Source of the DNA: Bacteroidota bacterium
GTDB lineage: Bacteria; Bacteroidota; Bacteroidia; AKYH767-A; OLB10
Assembly: GCA_023251535.1 (NCBI GenBank)
Contig: JAHEYP010000001.1
Span: 210,178-274,177 of the forward strand
Reading direction: 5' to 3'
DNA: 64,000 bases
Part shown: positions 1-8,775 of the stretch, piece by piece
Layout of the letters: the number at the start of each line of letters is the position of its first letter
Position numbering within the stretch: the first letter of the stretch is position 1
Program-made: the position numbers and the translations under genes
Notes under the pieces: model-generated
The model's input: only the letters and a program-made list of their open reading frames with translations
The model's database searches: none
What the model was told of the DNA's origin: nothing

Positions 1-1479
1 TCGGTTCAATTTACTAATACATCGATTGGTGCAGATACTTACTTATGGAATTTCGGTGATGGCAATACAGATACAACAGGCACTACAACAAATACGTATT
101 TATCGGGTGGAGTTTATACCCCTCAATTAATTGCAATGACTCAATTTGGCTGTAGCGACACATTAGACTTGGCTCCAATTACAGTGCTACAAAGTCCTAA
201 TGCCGATTTCTATTCAAATGACACTTTAGCTTGTAAAGGTTCTATCGTTACATTCTACAATACTTCTACAGATCTTATCTCACCTACTTATAACTGGAAT
301 TTAGCTACATCAACTAATGTTTCATTTAATCCTGTTACTTCATATGTTTATTCGGGTGATTATGATATTTCATTGGTAGTAACTAATAGCAATGGTTGCA
401 CCGATACAATGACGAAGGTTGCTTATATCAATGTTGCCGATTCATTACCACCACCTGCTGATCCGATTTTAAGTGTATCGGTTGTGGATGATAATTCTGT
501 TGACATTACTTGGCAAAACAGTAGTGTAAGCGATTTGAAATACTACGAAGTATATAGATTGAATGCATCTACTAACAACTACGACTTAATTTATCATGAT
601 GCAAATGCAAAGAACAGCACTGCAGCATTAACATCTACCTATAGAGATACTGCTCTCGACACACGACATAACACGTATACTTACAAAGTATTAACGATTG
701 ATTATTGCGACAACAAACTTCCGTTGAGCGCTTTAAATCCGCATACAACGATTGATATTACTGCATTACAAGCAGGGGTAAATATATTTGTTCGTTGGAC
801 TCCTTATGTAGGATGTACAGTAAACACTTATGATCTATATCGTACAGAAGTTTCAAGTGGATTAACACAATTTGTAGTAAGTGTACCTTCTACTCAATTG
901 AATTATCTCGATACATCACTTAGCTGCCCGTTTGATTATTCATATAAAGTTACTGCTACCGATTTATGCGGAAATACTTATATCTCTAATAGCGATACTT
1001 CAGTAGCTCGTCCGTTGAACATTCTCGCAACTCAACAAGTTAGCGTTATTCGTTCAACTGTGATTGACAACAAAGATGTATTAACAGAATGGCTTCCGCC
1101 TACAATTCATCCTGAACGAGTATTAGAATATCAAATCTATCGCTCAGAAGATAATAGCACTTTCAATCTTGTGGCAATAGTGCCTGCAGCATTAACATCG
1201 TATACCGATATTGATGCCAGCATTAACGAACAAGAATATTATTACAGAATATTAGTTGTAAACGATTGTAATCTTTCCGGTATCGAAAGTAACAGAGGCT
1301 CATCGATACTTTTAACGGGAAGCCATGGCAACTATAGCACTCAATTTAACTGGACTCCATACAAAGAATGGCAACCGGGAGTAGATACTTATCAGTTGGA
1401 GAGAATAAACGCCAACGGAGTATGGGAAATCATAAAAGTGGTTGACGGTACGGTAACAAATACCACCATCGATGAATAA
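1..1479 (+). CDS. PKD/fibronectin-like repeat surface protein, 3' part (5' end outside window)
   Basis: The reading frame is open from base 1, so the start lies upstream of the window. The first visible residues (roughly 5-45) form a PKD-type fold with the WNFGDG motif; a second PKD-like unit follows and then about four fibronectin-III-like units with recurring Y-x-V/I-Y-R strands. Such proteins are usually exported adhesins or matrix proteins of Bacteroidota and normally end in a T9SS sorting or CHU_C domain. Here the protein stops inside what looks like an incomplete FN3 unit (TNTTIDE) with no sorting domain, just before a perfect hairpin. It may be a truncated gene, or one that uses no T9SS signal. 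The function is inferred from domain type only. Confidence 0.75.
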   Translation, partial: SVQFTNTSIGADTYLWNFGDGNTDTTGTTTNTYLSGGVYTPQLIAMTQFGCSDTLDLAPITVLQSPNADFYSNDTLACKGSIVTFYNTSTDLISPTYNWNLATSTNVSFNPVTSYVYSGDYDISLVVTNSNGCTDTMTKVAYINVADSLPPPADPILSVSVVDDNSVDITWQNSSVSDLKYYEVYRLNASTNNYDLIYHDANAKNSTAALTSTYRDTALDTRHNTYTYKVLTIDYCDNKLPLSALNPHTTIDITALQAGVNIFVRWTPYVGCTVNTYDLYRTEVSSGLTQFVVSVPSTQLNYLDTSLSCPFDYSYKVTATDLCGNTYISNSDTSVARPLNILATQQVSVIRSTVIDNKDVLTEWLPPTIHPERVLEYQIYRSEDNSTFNLVAIVPAALTSYTDIDASINEQEYYYRILVVNDCNLSGIESNRGSSILLTGSHGNYSTQFNWTPYKEWQPGVDTYQLERINANGVWEIIKVVDGTVTNTTIDE

Positions 1480-1483
1480 TCGC

Positions 1484-1530
1484 AATTAAACTTTACAGGA
1501 AATTGATTTTATTTCCTGTAAAGTTTAATT
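1484..1530 (+). terminator. Perfect 20-bp inverted repeat, probable terminator
   Basis: Arms 1484-1503 and 1511-1530 are exact reverse complements with a 7-base loop, directly after the stop codon at 1479. The A/T-rich base and trailing T residues fit an intrinsic terminator. The right arm also contains most of the -7 box of the next gene. Confidence 0.7.
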
Positions 1531-1533
1531 TTG
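1526..1533 (+). promoter_or_regulatory. Bacteroidota -7 box (TAATTTTG) of the histidine kinase
   Basis: Matches TAnnTTTG. A TTG at 1503-1505 gives a 20-base spacing for the -33 element. The start codon is only 6 bases beyond the box, so the mRNA may be leaderless. The box overlaps the right arm of the preceding hairpin. Confidence 0.5.
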
Positions 1534-1539
1534 TGTATT

Positions 1540-2520
1540 ATGACCACTTCTCTTTCAAAACCAATTTACCTCTTTTATATCCTCGTATTTTACGTTCTCT
1601 TCCAATTTTCATGGTGGGCGTATTTATTGGTAAACCTAAACACGGAAGTTTGCAGACAAAAAATCGAGTTTGTGAATGCCTTTCATACCGATGAACTTCA
1701 ACTTCGTACTGATACTATCAAATACGAAAAGGAACTTCATAAACGCTGGATGATGGTTGCCGGCGAAGGAGCCGTTTTCTTAAGCCTTCTTCTCTTTGGA
1801 ATTTACAAAACCAGAAATGCCTTCAATCGTGAGTTTGCTTTGGCAAAACAACAAAAGAACTTCTTACTTTCTATTACTCATGAGTTCAAATCGCCATTAG
1901 CAGCAGTAAAGTTGAATCTGCAAACGCTTCAAAAAAGAAAGTTAGAGCCCGAGCAAAAAGATCATGTTATTCGTAAAGCACTTTTGGAAACCGAAAGAAT
2001 TCACTTGCTTATCGAAAATGCATTAATTGCAAGCCGTTTGGAAAGCCATAATTACGAATACTATTTCGAACCAATCGACTTAAGTCATTTTTTAAAGGAT
2101 GCCGTAAATGAGTTTATTGATCGACAAGATCATGAACATACTATCAGCCATAATATTGAACCGGGTATAGGAATAAGCGGCGATAAAATGGCATTGATTT
2201 CTCTAATATATAATTTACTCGAGAACGCCGAAAAATATAGCCCTGCTGATACCGAAATTAAAATTTCTTTAAAGAAAGAAAATTCAAAAGAGGCCATACT
2301 AAAAGTGAGCGATCAGGGCAACGGAATTCCTGAGCACGAGCGCAACAAAGTTTTCGAAAAATTCTACCGTATGGGTAACGAGGATACTCGTAAAACGAAA
2401 GGTACCGGCTTAGGCCTATTTATCGTTCAGCATGTGGTAACTTTACACAAAGGTTCCATTCATGTGAAGTCGAATCAGCCTAGCGGGGCGATTTTTGAAA
2501 TCAGGCTACCAATTAGTTAG
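1540..2520 (+). CDS. Orphan sensor histidine kinase
   Basis: A membrane-bound kinase of about 326 residues. Two transmembrane segments (about 10-32 and 72-88) enclose a short external loop of some 40 residues, so there is little room for a classical sensor domain. The cytoplasmic part has a HisKA domain with the phospho-accepting His at about 114 (SITHEFKSPL), followed by HATPase_c with N box (LLENAEKYSP), G1 (DQGNGIP), F box (FEKFYR) and G2 (KGTGLGLF). All catalytic motifs are intact. No response regulator lies next to it, so its partner is encoded elsewhere. The ATG at 1540 is preferred over the in-frame TTG at 1531, which lies within the promoter/hairpin region. Confidence 0.9.
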   Translation: MTTSLSKPIYLFYILVFYVLFQFSWWAYLLVNLNTEVCRQKIEFVNAFHTDELQLRTDTIKYEKELHKRWMMVAGEGAVFLSLLLFGIYKTRNAFNREFALAKQQKNFLLSITHEFKSPLAAVKLNLQTLQKRKLEPEQKDHVIRKALLETERIHLLIENALIASRLESHNYEYYFEPIDLSHFLKDAVNEFIDRQDHEHTISHNIEPGIGISGDKMALISLIYNLLENAEKYSPADTEIKISLKKENSKEAILKVSDQGNGIPEHERNKVFEKFYRMGNEDTRKTKGTGLGLFIVQHVVTLHKGSIHVKSNQPSGAIFEIRLPIS

Positions 2521-2552
2521 CAATTTTCATCCGCAAAGGCTTCAAATTGTTG

Positions 2553-2560
2553 TACCTTTG
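2553..2560 (+). promoter_or_regulatory. -7 box (TACCTTTG) of gpmI
   Basis: Perfect TAnnTTTG match ending 19 bases before the ATG at 2580. No clear -33 TTG at standard spacing. Confidence 0.6.
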
Positions 2561-2579
2561 CACTTCTTAAATCAATTTG

Positions 2580-4100
2580 ATGAAAAAGGCAGTATTAGTA
2601 ATTCTCGACGGATGGGGCCTTGCTCCTGCTGGTCCGGGGAACGCAATTTCTTTAGCAAACACTCCCGTAGTGGATCGATTAATGAAGGATTGTCCCAATA
2701 CCACTCTTTTAACTTCAGGTGAAGATGTTGGCTTGCCCGAAGGTCAAATGGGAAATTCGGAAGTTGGTCACCTTAATATCGGAGCCGGAAGAATCGTTTG
2801 GCAGGAATTAGCGAATATTAATAAAGCGATTCGTGAAAAAACTTTCGATACTCAACCAGTTTTGGTAAAAGCTTTTGAAGCAGCTAAAAAGAATAATAGT
2901 AAACTTCACTTCATCGGATTGGTTTCCGACGGAGGTGTTCACTCTCATATCAATCATCTGAAACAACTTTGTACCATAGCCAATAACTATGGACTAGAAA
3001 AAGTTTTCGTACATGCTTTTACCGACGGACGCGATACCGACCCTAAAAGTGGTCTCGGATTTTTGAATGATCTTCAATCTCATTTAGATCATTCAACAGG
3101 TAAAATTGCTAGCGTTACAGGACGATACTATGCAATGGATCGCGATAAACGCTGGGAGCGCGTAAAGATTGCTTACGATGCTCTAACGGCAGGCATAGGA
3201 GAAAAAACTACTTCGTGGAAGTCGGCACTTGAAAACAGCTACTCAGCTAATGTAACTGATGAGTTTATAAAACCGATTATCGTTACCGACAATCACGGTA
3301 TCGCTATCGGAAATATTGAGCCTAACGATATCGTTATTTGTTACAATTTCCGCACTGATCGTTGTAGAGAAATTACTATTGCTTTAACGCAAAATGATAT
3401 GCCTGATCATGGTATGCATACTATACCTTTGCATTATGTTACTATGACACGCTACGACGATACGTACAAAGGAATTGAAGTTGTGTACGAAAAGAATAAT
3501 CTCTCTTTAACCATGGGAGAAGTACTCGAAAACGCAGGAAAGAAACAAATTCGCATTGCAGAGACTGAAAAGTATCCGCATGTGACGTTTTTCTTCTCGG
3601 GAGGACGAGAGCAACCATTTAATGGTGAAACCAGATTAATGGCTCCTTCTCCGAAAGTAGCAACATACGATTTACAACCGGAAATGAGTGCCGAGGATAT
3701 CAAGAATTTAATTGTTCCTGAATTAAAAAAAGGTGATGTTGATTTCGTGTGTCTCAATTTTGCGAATGCTGATATGGTTGGACATACTGGTGTGATCAGT
3801 GCTGCTGTTAAAGCTGTTGAAACGGTTGATCGTTGTCTCGGTGAAGTTTTAGAAGCAGGAAAAGAACATGGATATAATTTTATCATCATTGCCGATCATG
3901 GTAATGCTGATATGATGCTGAACAAAGATGGTAGTCCGAATACCGCACATACCACCAACCCTGTTCCTTGCATCTTAGTGAGCGATAACAAAGCATTAAA
4001 AATTTCTTCGGGACGTTTGGCTGATGTCGCTCCTTCTTTACTTTATCTCTTGGGAATCCAACCTCCTGCTGAAATGACAGGACAAAATTTAATCGCTTAA
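2580..4100 (+). CDS. gpmI: 2,3-bisphosphoglycerate-independent phosphoglycerate mutase
   Basis: Cytoplasmic glycolytic/gluconeogenic enzyme interconverting 3- and 2-phosphoglycerate with two Mn2+ ions. The protein has 506 residues, typical for the family. Ser60 in MGNSEVGHLNIG is the phospho-accepting serine, and the alkaline-phosphatase-fold metal motifs DGRD and ADHGNADMM are present, as is the C-terminal NPVPC segment. The ATG at 2580 is chosen over the TTG at 2577 because the protein then begins MKKAVLVILDGWG, as in homologues. It has its own -7 box, and the barrel gene starts 32 bases downstream, so the two may be co-transcribed. Confidence 0.97.
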   Translation: MKKAVLVILDGWGLAPAGPGNAISLANTPVVDRLMKDCPNTTLLTSGEDVGLPEGQMGNSEVGHLNIGAGRIVWQELANINKAIREKTFDTQPVLVKAFEAAKKNNSKLHFIGLVSDGGVHSHINHLKQLCTIANNYGLEKVFVHAFTDGRDTDPKSGLGFLNDLQSHLDHSTGKIASVTGRYYAMDRDKRWERVKIAYDALTAGIGEKTTSWKSALENSYSANVTDEFIKPIIVTDNHGIAIGNIEPNDIVICYNFRTDRCREITIALTQNDMPDHGMHTIPLHYVTMTRYDDTYKGIEVVYEKNNLSLTMGEVLENAGKKQIRIAETEKYPHVTFFFSGGREQPFNGETRLMAPSPKVATYDLQPEMSAEDIKNLIVPELKKGDVDFVCLNFANADMVGHTGVISAAVKAVETVDRCLGEVLEAGKEHGYNFIIIADHGNADMMLNKDGSPNTAHTTNPVPCILVSDNKALKISSGRLADVAPSLLYLLGIQPPAEMTGQNLIA

Positions 4101-4132
4101 TAATTTTAAAAGTCGATTTGCGTTTATATTCA

Positions 4133-5032
4133 ATGAAAAAACTCTTAATTGCATTCGTGTTGCTTGTCGGTATTAATGCCGGCTCGTTTGCTCAATCGCG
4201 ATTGGGTCTATTTATCGGAGGTGGTGTTACTTGGTATTATGGCGATATGAACGATCGCCTTTTAACACACCCGAAATTATTCGATTCATACTTCAATGGC
4301 GGATTACTTTACCGCCTCTCTCCGCATTTTGATATTGTTGCGAATTATATCAACGGAGAAATTGTTGGCGCCGATTCACTCGCCATTCAAGAGTTTAATA
4401 TCAAACGTGACTTACATTTCCAATCTAAAATTTGGGAAGTATCTCTTCGTGCAGATTACAAACCTTTTATCCGACAAACAGGAAAAAAAATACGTTTGTT
4501 TACTCCTTATGTTTTTGCAGGCATTGGATATTTCCATCATAATCCGCAGGCAGTAAAAAACGGACAACTGATCGACCTGCAGCCGTTAGGAACCGAAGGC
4601 CAATATATCGATGGAGGAAATTATCCGAAACCTTATAAGCTCTACCAGCTTTCGGTGCCTTTGGGAATTGGAATAGAAACTAAATTATCACGAGCATTCT
4701 CGATTCGATTCGAAATATCCAACCATTTCACGTTTACCGACTACCTCGATGATGTGAGTGGTGATTATGCCGATTCTGCTAAATTATCAATGACACCAAA
4801 TGGTGCTTTAGCTGTTGATATGGCTAGCAACCTCAACAGAAATTATCCTGATGAAGGATTCGGAAGAGGAAATCCTAAGAATAACGACACCTACATGACT
4901 GTAGGCTTTTCGATCTTATATACTCCTGTTTACGAAGGTAAAGGCGGTGGCGGAAGCGGATCAAACCGTAATGCTCACGGAGGAAAAGGGAAAAAGAAGA
5001 AAAAGAAAAGTAATTGTCCTGCCTTCGATTAA
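4133..5032 (+). CDS. Outer-membrane beta-barrel protein (DUF6089-like)
   Basis: A 299-residue exported protein with a signal peptide ending near GSFAQ (about residue 21), then alternating amphipathic strands with GxG/aromatic patterns typical of small outer-membrane barrels. The C-terminus is unusual: a Gly-rich linker, a run of lysines, then NCPAFD. A basic tail ending in CPxF resembles what I recall of the DUF6089 family in Bacteroidota. The ATG at 4133 gives the natural signal peptide; an in-frame TTG at 4118 would add five residues in front of it. No good promoter box precedes it, so it is probably co-transcribed with gpmI. The molecular function is unknown. Confidence 0.8.
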   Translation: MKKLLIAFVLLVGINAGSFAQSRLGLFIGGGVTWYYGDMNDRLLTHPKLFDSYFNGGLLYRLSPHFDIVANYINGEIVGADSLAIQEFNIKRDLHFQSKIWEVSLRADYKPFIRQTGKKIRLFTPYVFAGIGYFHHNPQAVKNGQLIDLQPLGTEGQYIDGGNYPKPYKLYQLSVPLGIGIETKLSRAFSIRFEISNHFTFTDYLDDVSGDYADSAKLSMTPNGALAVDMASNLNRNYPDEGFGRGNPKNNDTYMTVGFSILYTPVYEGKGGGGSGSNRNAHGGKGKKKKKKSNCPAFD

Positions 5033-5053
5033 AAAAGAAGCCGTTCCTTTTAC

Positions 5054-5061
5054 TACTTTTG
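5054..5061 (+). promoter_or_regulatory. -7 box (TACTTTTG) of mfd
   Basis: TAnnTTTG match ending 16 bases before the GTG start at 5078; it supports that start codon. Confidence 0.55.
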
Positions 5062-5077
5062 TCCTCTTCAATTTCCG

Positions 5078-8000
5078 GTGGAACTCAGTCAAATTTTAAA
5101 AATATTCAGAGAACGTCCGCAAACGCGACAGTTAGTGTCGACTTTGCTGCAACGTAATCCTAAGAGAATCTCGTTAGACGGACTTACCGGCTCATCAGAT
5201 GCTCTGTTCCTTGCTGCGCTCTATCTAGAGATGCCCCACCCAGCATTATTCATTCTTGGCGACCGAGAAGAAGCTGCGTACTTCCAAAATGATATCGAAA
5301 ATCTTTTGGGAGAACAAAAAGCACTGCTGTTTCCTTCTTCGTACAAAAAACCATATCATCTCGATCAAACCGATAATAGTCAGGTTTTGCAGCGAGCCGA
5401 AGTTTTAACACGCATCAACAAACATCCCAATAACTTTTTAATTGTTTCGTATCCCGAAGCCATCCATGAACGTGTGATCACCAAAAAATCACTCGAGAGA
5501 AATACCATGGAAGTGAAATTGGGTGAAGTATTGAATGTTGATTTCATCACGGAATTCCTTACCGATAATAATTTCACCCGCACCGATTTCGTTTACGAAC
5601 CCGGACAGTTCGCTATTCGTGGTGGGATTGTCGATGTGTATTCATTCGCGCACGAAATGCCTTACCGTATCGAATTTTACGGAAATAAAATAGAGTCGAT
5701 TCGTGCCTTCGACCCTTCGACGCAGCTGAGTGAACAAAACATGGCTTTCGTGACAATCATTCCGAATATTCAATCGGGAATTATTACCGAAGCACATGAA
5801 TCATTCTTCGATTTCATTCCGAAGGAAACAGTTGTCTACGGAAAAGATCTCGACTATACTTACAACGCCATCGAAACTTCAATGCAAAAAATTGAAGAAC
5901 GCTTTGGAGAAACAATAGTGATTGAAGAAGAACAAACGGTTCGTAATATTGAAGATCTCTTCGACACGAAAGATCAGTTTAAATCCAATATCGAAAATCA
6001 TATCGTTGTTGAATTTGGTGCGAAGCCTTTTTACGAAGAAGCTACTACCATTTCGTTTAATACTAAGCCTCAACCGCACTTCAACAAAAATTTCAATATC
6101 CTTTTAGAGAATCTTTATAACAACCAGAAGAAAGGATATGTGAATTTACTTTTCAGCGATTCAGCAAAGCAGTCGGAGCGCCTCTACTCTATCTTCTCCG
6201 ACTTACCTCGTCCCGATGCATTCAAAGGCGTTGAGTTAAAGTTCTACTCCATCCTTACTGCTTTACACCAAGGATTTATTGATCACGATTTAAAACTGAT
6301 TTTCTACACCGATCATCAGATCTTCGATCGTTACCATCGATTCCGCTTAAAGAAAAATTATAGCAAGAGTGAATCAATTACGCTTAAAGAATTATACAGC
6401 TTAAAGCCTGGCGATTTTATTACGCATATTGATCACGGAGTTGGGCGCTTCGCGGGTCTCGAAACACTCGACGTAAACGGCAAACCACAAGAAGCCATTC
6501 GATTAGTGTATCGCGATAACGATATTCTTTATATCAGCATTCACTCGTTGCACCGCATTGCTCGATTTACTAGCAAAGACGGAACTCAGCCTTCATTAAA
6601 TAAATTGGGCTCGTCGGCTTGGGCTACATTAAAACTCAAGACGAAGAAAAAAGTAAAAGATATTGCCAAAGATCTTATTGCTCTTTATGCTAAACGTAAA
6701 GCGCAAAACGGATATGCTTTCAGCAAAGATTCTTATTTGCAAACCGAACTCGAAGCGTCGTTCATGTACGAAGACACTCCCGATCAGTTGAAGTCGACGA
6801 TCGATGTGAAACGCGACATGGAAAAAGAATATCCGATGGACCGACTCATCTGCGGCGACGTAGGATTCGGGAAAACGGAAATCGCTTTGCGTGCTGCTTT
6901 CAAGGCTGCTACCGACGGAAAACAAGTTGCGGTATTAGTGCCGACTACGATCTTAGCTTTGCAGCATTTCCGCACTTTCAGAGAGCGATTAAAAGATTTT
7001 CCAGTTAATATCGATTACCTCAATCGTTTTAAATCGAGTGCTCAACAAACAGAAACATTAAAGCGACTCGCCGACGGAAAAATTGATATCATCATCGGCA
7101 CTCACCGCATCCTCAGCAAAGATGTTAAGTTCAAAGATTTGGGCTTAATGATTATCGATGAAGAACAAAAATTCGGAGTAGCTGCAAAAGAAAAATTAAA
7201 ATCGATTCGTATCAACGTTGATACACTTACACTAACGGCGACGCCTATACCAAGAACATTACAATTCTCGTTGATGGGTGCTCGTGACTTATCGATCATT
7301 AATACTCCTCCACCGAATCGTCATCCCGTAACTACCGAGGTGCATGTCTTTAATGAAGCGTTGATTAAAGACGCTATCAATTATGAAATATCGAGAGGCG
7401 GACAAGTATTTTTCATTCACAACCGCGTTCATGATATACATGATATGGCGGCCTTGTTGATGAAACTTTGTCCGGGGATTAAAATCGGTGTTGGCCACGG
7501 ACAAATGGACGGCGATAAACTCGAAGATGTATTAATTCGATTTATTGAAGGCGAGACAGATGTATTATTGGCAACAACGATTATTGAATCGGGATTAGAC
7601 ATCAGCAATGCCAATACAATGATCATCAACAATGCTCATTACTTTGGTTTAAGCGATTTGCATCAGATGAGAGGACGTGTAGGGCGATCGAACAAGAAAG
7701 CATTCTGTTATTTATTAGCTCCTCCAGTCACTGTACTTACTCCCGAAGCACGTCAGCGATTAAAAGCTATTGAAGAACACTCAGACTTAGGCAGTGGATT
7801 CCAAGTAGCGATGAAAGACCTCGACATTCGCGGAGCGGGAAATTTATTAGGAGGCGAGCAAAGCGGATTCATTTCAGAAATCGGATTCGAAATGTATCAT
7901 AAGATCCTCGATGAAGCTATTCAAGAATTAAAAGAAACCGACTTCAAAGATCTTTTTCCACCCGATGAGAATGCTAGCTTTGTAAACGATTGTCAGATCG

Positions 8001-8461
8001 ACACCGACTTAGAAATGCGTATACCGGATACGTATGTAGAAAATATCGCCGAACGACTTAGTCTGTATAAAGACCTTGATGATATTGCTACAGAAGAAAA
8101 GCTGATAGCCTTTGGCGAGCAACTGAAAGATCGCTTCGGACCGGTACCACATCAAGTATATGAACTAATGGACACCATCCGACTAAGATGGAAAGCCAGA
8201 ATGCTCGGATTTGAAAAGATCGTATTAAAGAACAGGACCCTCAAGACCTATTTTGTAGCCAACCAACAATCGGCATACTTCCAAAGTCCGCTGTTTAATG
8301 CTGTTTTACGCTTTGTACAAGCCCATCCTCGCCTCTGCAAGATGAAAGAAGAGAAAGGAAAGCTCAGCCTCACCATCACCCAGATGGATAGTATTAGCAA
8401 TGCCAATGCTATTTTAGAAAAGATGGTGCAATACCATCAACCAGCAGTTAAAAACGCCTAA
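5078..8461 (+). CDS. mfd: Transcription-repair coupling factor
   Basis: Full-length Mfd of 1127 residues. It removes RNA polymerase stalled at lesions and recruits UvrA. Order of domains: N-terminal UvrB-homology region (about 1-340), RNA-polymerase-interacting CarD-like domain (about 440-530, with the GDFITHIDHGVGRF motif), and SF2 translocase with Walker A GDVGFGKTE (about 592), DEEQ box (IIDEEQKFG), motif III TATPIPRT and motif VI/TRG region QMRGRVGRS. The C-terminal TRCF domain (about 980-1110) follows. The only well-placed start is GTG at 5078, and homologues begin about there. No key residue is missing. Confidence 0.97.
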   Translation: MELSQILKIFRERPQTRQLVSTLLQRNPKRISLDGLTGSSDALFLAALYLEMPHPALFILGDREEAAYFQNDIENLLGEQKALLFPSSYKKPYHLDQTDNSQVLQRAEVLTRINKHPNNFLIVSYPEAIHERVITKKSLERNTMEVKLGEVLNVDFITEFLTDNNFTRTDFVYEPGQFAIRGGIVDVYSFAHEMPYRIEFYGNKIESIRAFDPSTQLSEQNMAFVTIIPNIQSGIITEAHESFFDFIPKETVVYGKDLDYTYNAIETSMQKIEERFGETIVIEEEQTVRNIEDLFDTKDQFKSNIENHIVVEFGAKPFYEEATTISFNTKPQPHFNKNFNILLENLYNNQKKGYVNLLFSDSAKQSERLYSIFSDLPRPDAFKGVELKFYSILTALHQGFIDHDLKLIFYTDHQIFDRYHRFRLKKNYSKSESITLKELYSLKPGDFITHIDHGVGRFAGLETLDVNGKPQEAIRLVYRDNDILYISIHSLHRIARFTSKDGTQPSLNKLGSSAWATLKLKTKKKVKDIAKDLIALYAKRKAQNGYAFSKDSYLQTELEASFMYEDTPDQLKSTIDVKRDMEKEYPMDRLICGDVGFGKTEIALRAAFKAATDGKQVAVLVPTTILALQHFRTFRERLKDFPVNIDYLNRFKSSAQQTETLKRLADGKIDIIIGTHRILSKDVKFKDLGLMIIDEEQKFGVAAKEKLKSIRINVDTLTLTATPIPRTLQFSLMGARDLSIINTPPPNRHPVTTEVHVFNEALIKDAINYEISRGGQVFFIHNRVHDIHDMAALLMKLCPGIKIGVGHGQMDGDKLEDVLIRFIEGETDVLLATTIIESGLDISNANTMIINNAHYFGLSDLHQMRGRVGRSNKKAFCYLLAPPVTVLTPEARQRLKAIEEHSDLGSGFQVAMKDLDIRGAGNLLGGEQSGFISEIGFEMYHKILDEAIQELKETDFKDLFPPDENASFVNDCQIDTDLEMRIPDTYVENIAERLSLYKDLDDIATEEKLIAFGEQLKDRFGPVPHQVYELMDTIRLRWKARMLGFEKIVLKNRTLKTYFVANQQSAYFQSPLFNAVLRFVQAHPRLCKMKEEKGKLSLTITQMDSISNANAILEKMVQYHQPAVKNA

Positions 8462-8597
8462 AACTGGCCAAAAGCGTTGTGCTGTTTGGCAAATAGCGCA
8501 TCCAATTTCACCCCTTTTCGATGAATATTCACCAAAATGAAGAGGGTGATGCTTGACAATTGGCGGTAATTGTGGTCATATCAAACACACAAAAAAA

Positions 8598-8702
8598 ATG
8601 ACAACAATTATCTCTATCATCATTACGACTGCAGGACTTGCATGTGTAATCTACCAACAGTACCTCGAAAACAAGGCAAGAGCTACTAAAGGGCAACATT
8701 AA
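8598..8702 (+). CDS. 34-residue single-pass membrane protein (paralogue A)
   Basis: The open frame encodes a 34-residue peptide starting MTTIISIIITTAGLAC. Residues 3-19 form one hydrophobic helix ending VIYQ, followed by a polar, partly basic tail. It has no match I recognise. Support for coding comes from a second gene at 9435-9536 whose product shares the pattern T-I-x-S-I-x-I-x3-G-x-A-C-V-I-Y-x-Q. Conservation of the helix with divergence of the tail suggests selection on protein. It lies between mfd and the SET-domain gene, on the same strand. No Shine-Dalgarno; an A-rich stretch precedes the ATG. The role is unknown. Confidence 0.6.
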   Translation: MTTIISIIITTAGLACVIYQQYLENKARATKGQH

Positions 8703-8747
8703 TAAATTATTAATTGAGCGATAGCTGCTTTTTTCCGCTAAGGTTTC

Positions 8748-8755
8748 TATCTTTG
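8748..8755 (+). promoter_or_regulatory. -7 box (TATCTTTG) of the SET-domain gene
   Basis: TAnnTTTG match ending 20 bases before the ATG at 8776. Confidence 0.55.
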
Positions 8756-8775
8756 CGGCCTCGTAAAGGGCAAGT

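Noticed and set aside
1540-2520. Complete two-component system
   Set aside because: No response regulator gene within reach; only the kinase is supported.
8554-8584. TTGACA-N17-TCATAT as a classical sigma-70 promoter before the small gene
   Set aside because: Bacteroidota primary sigma factors use TTG/TAnnTTTG; the match is probably chance, and part of it is an ACAATT/AATTGT dyad.
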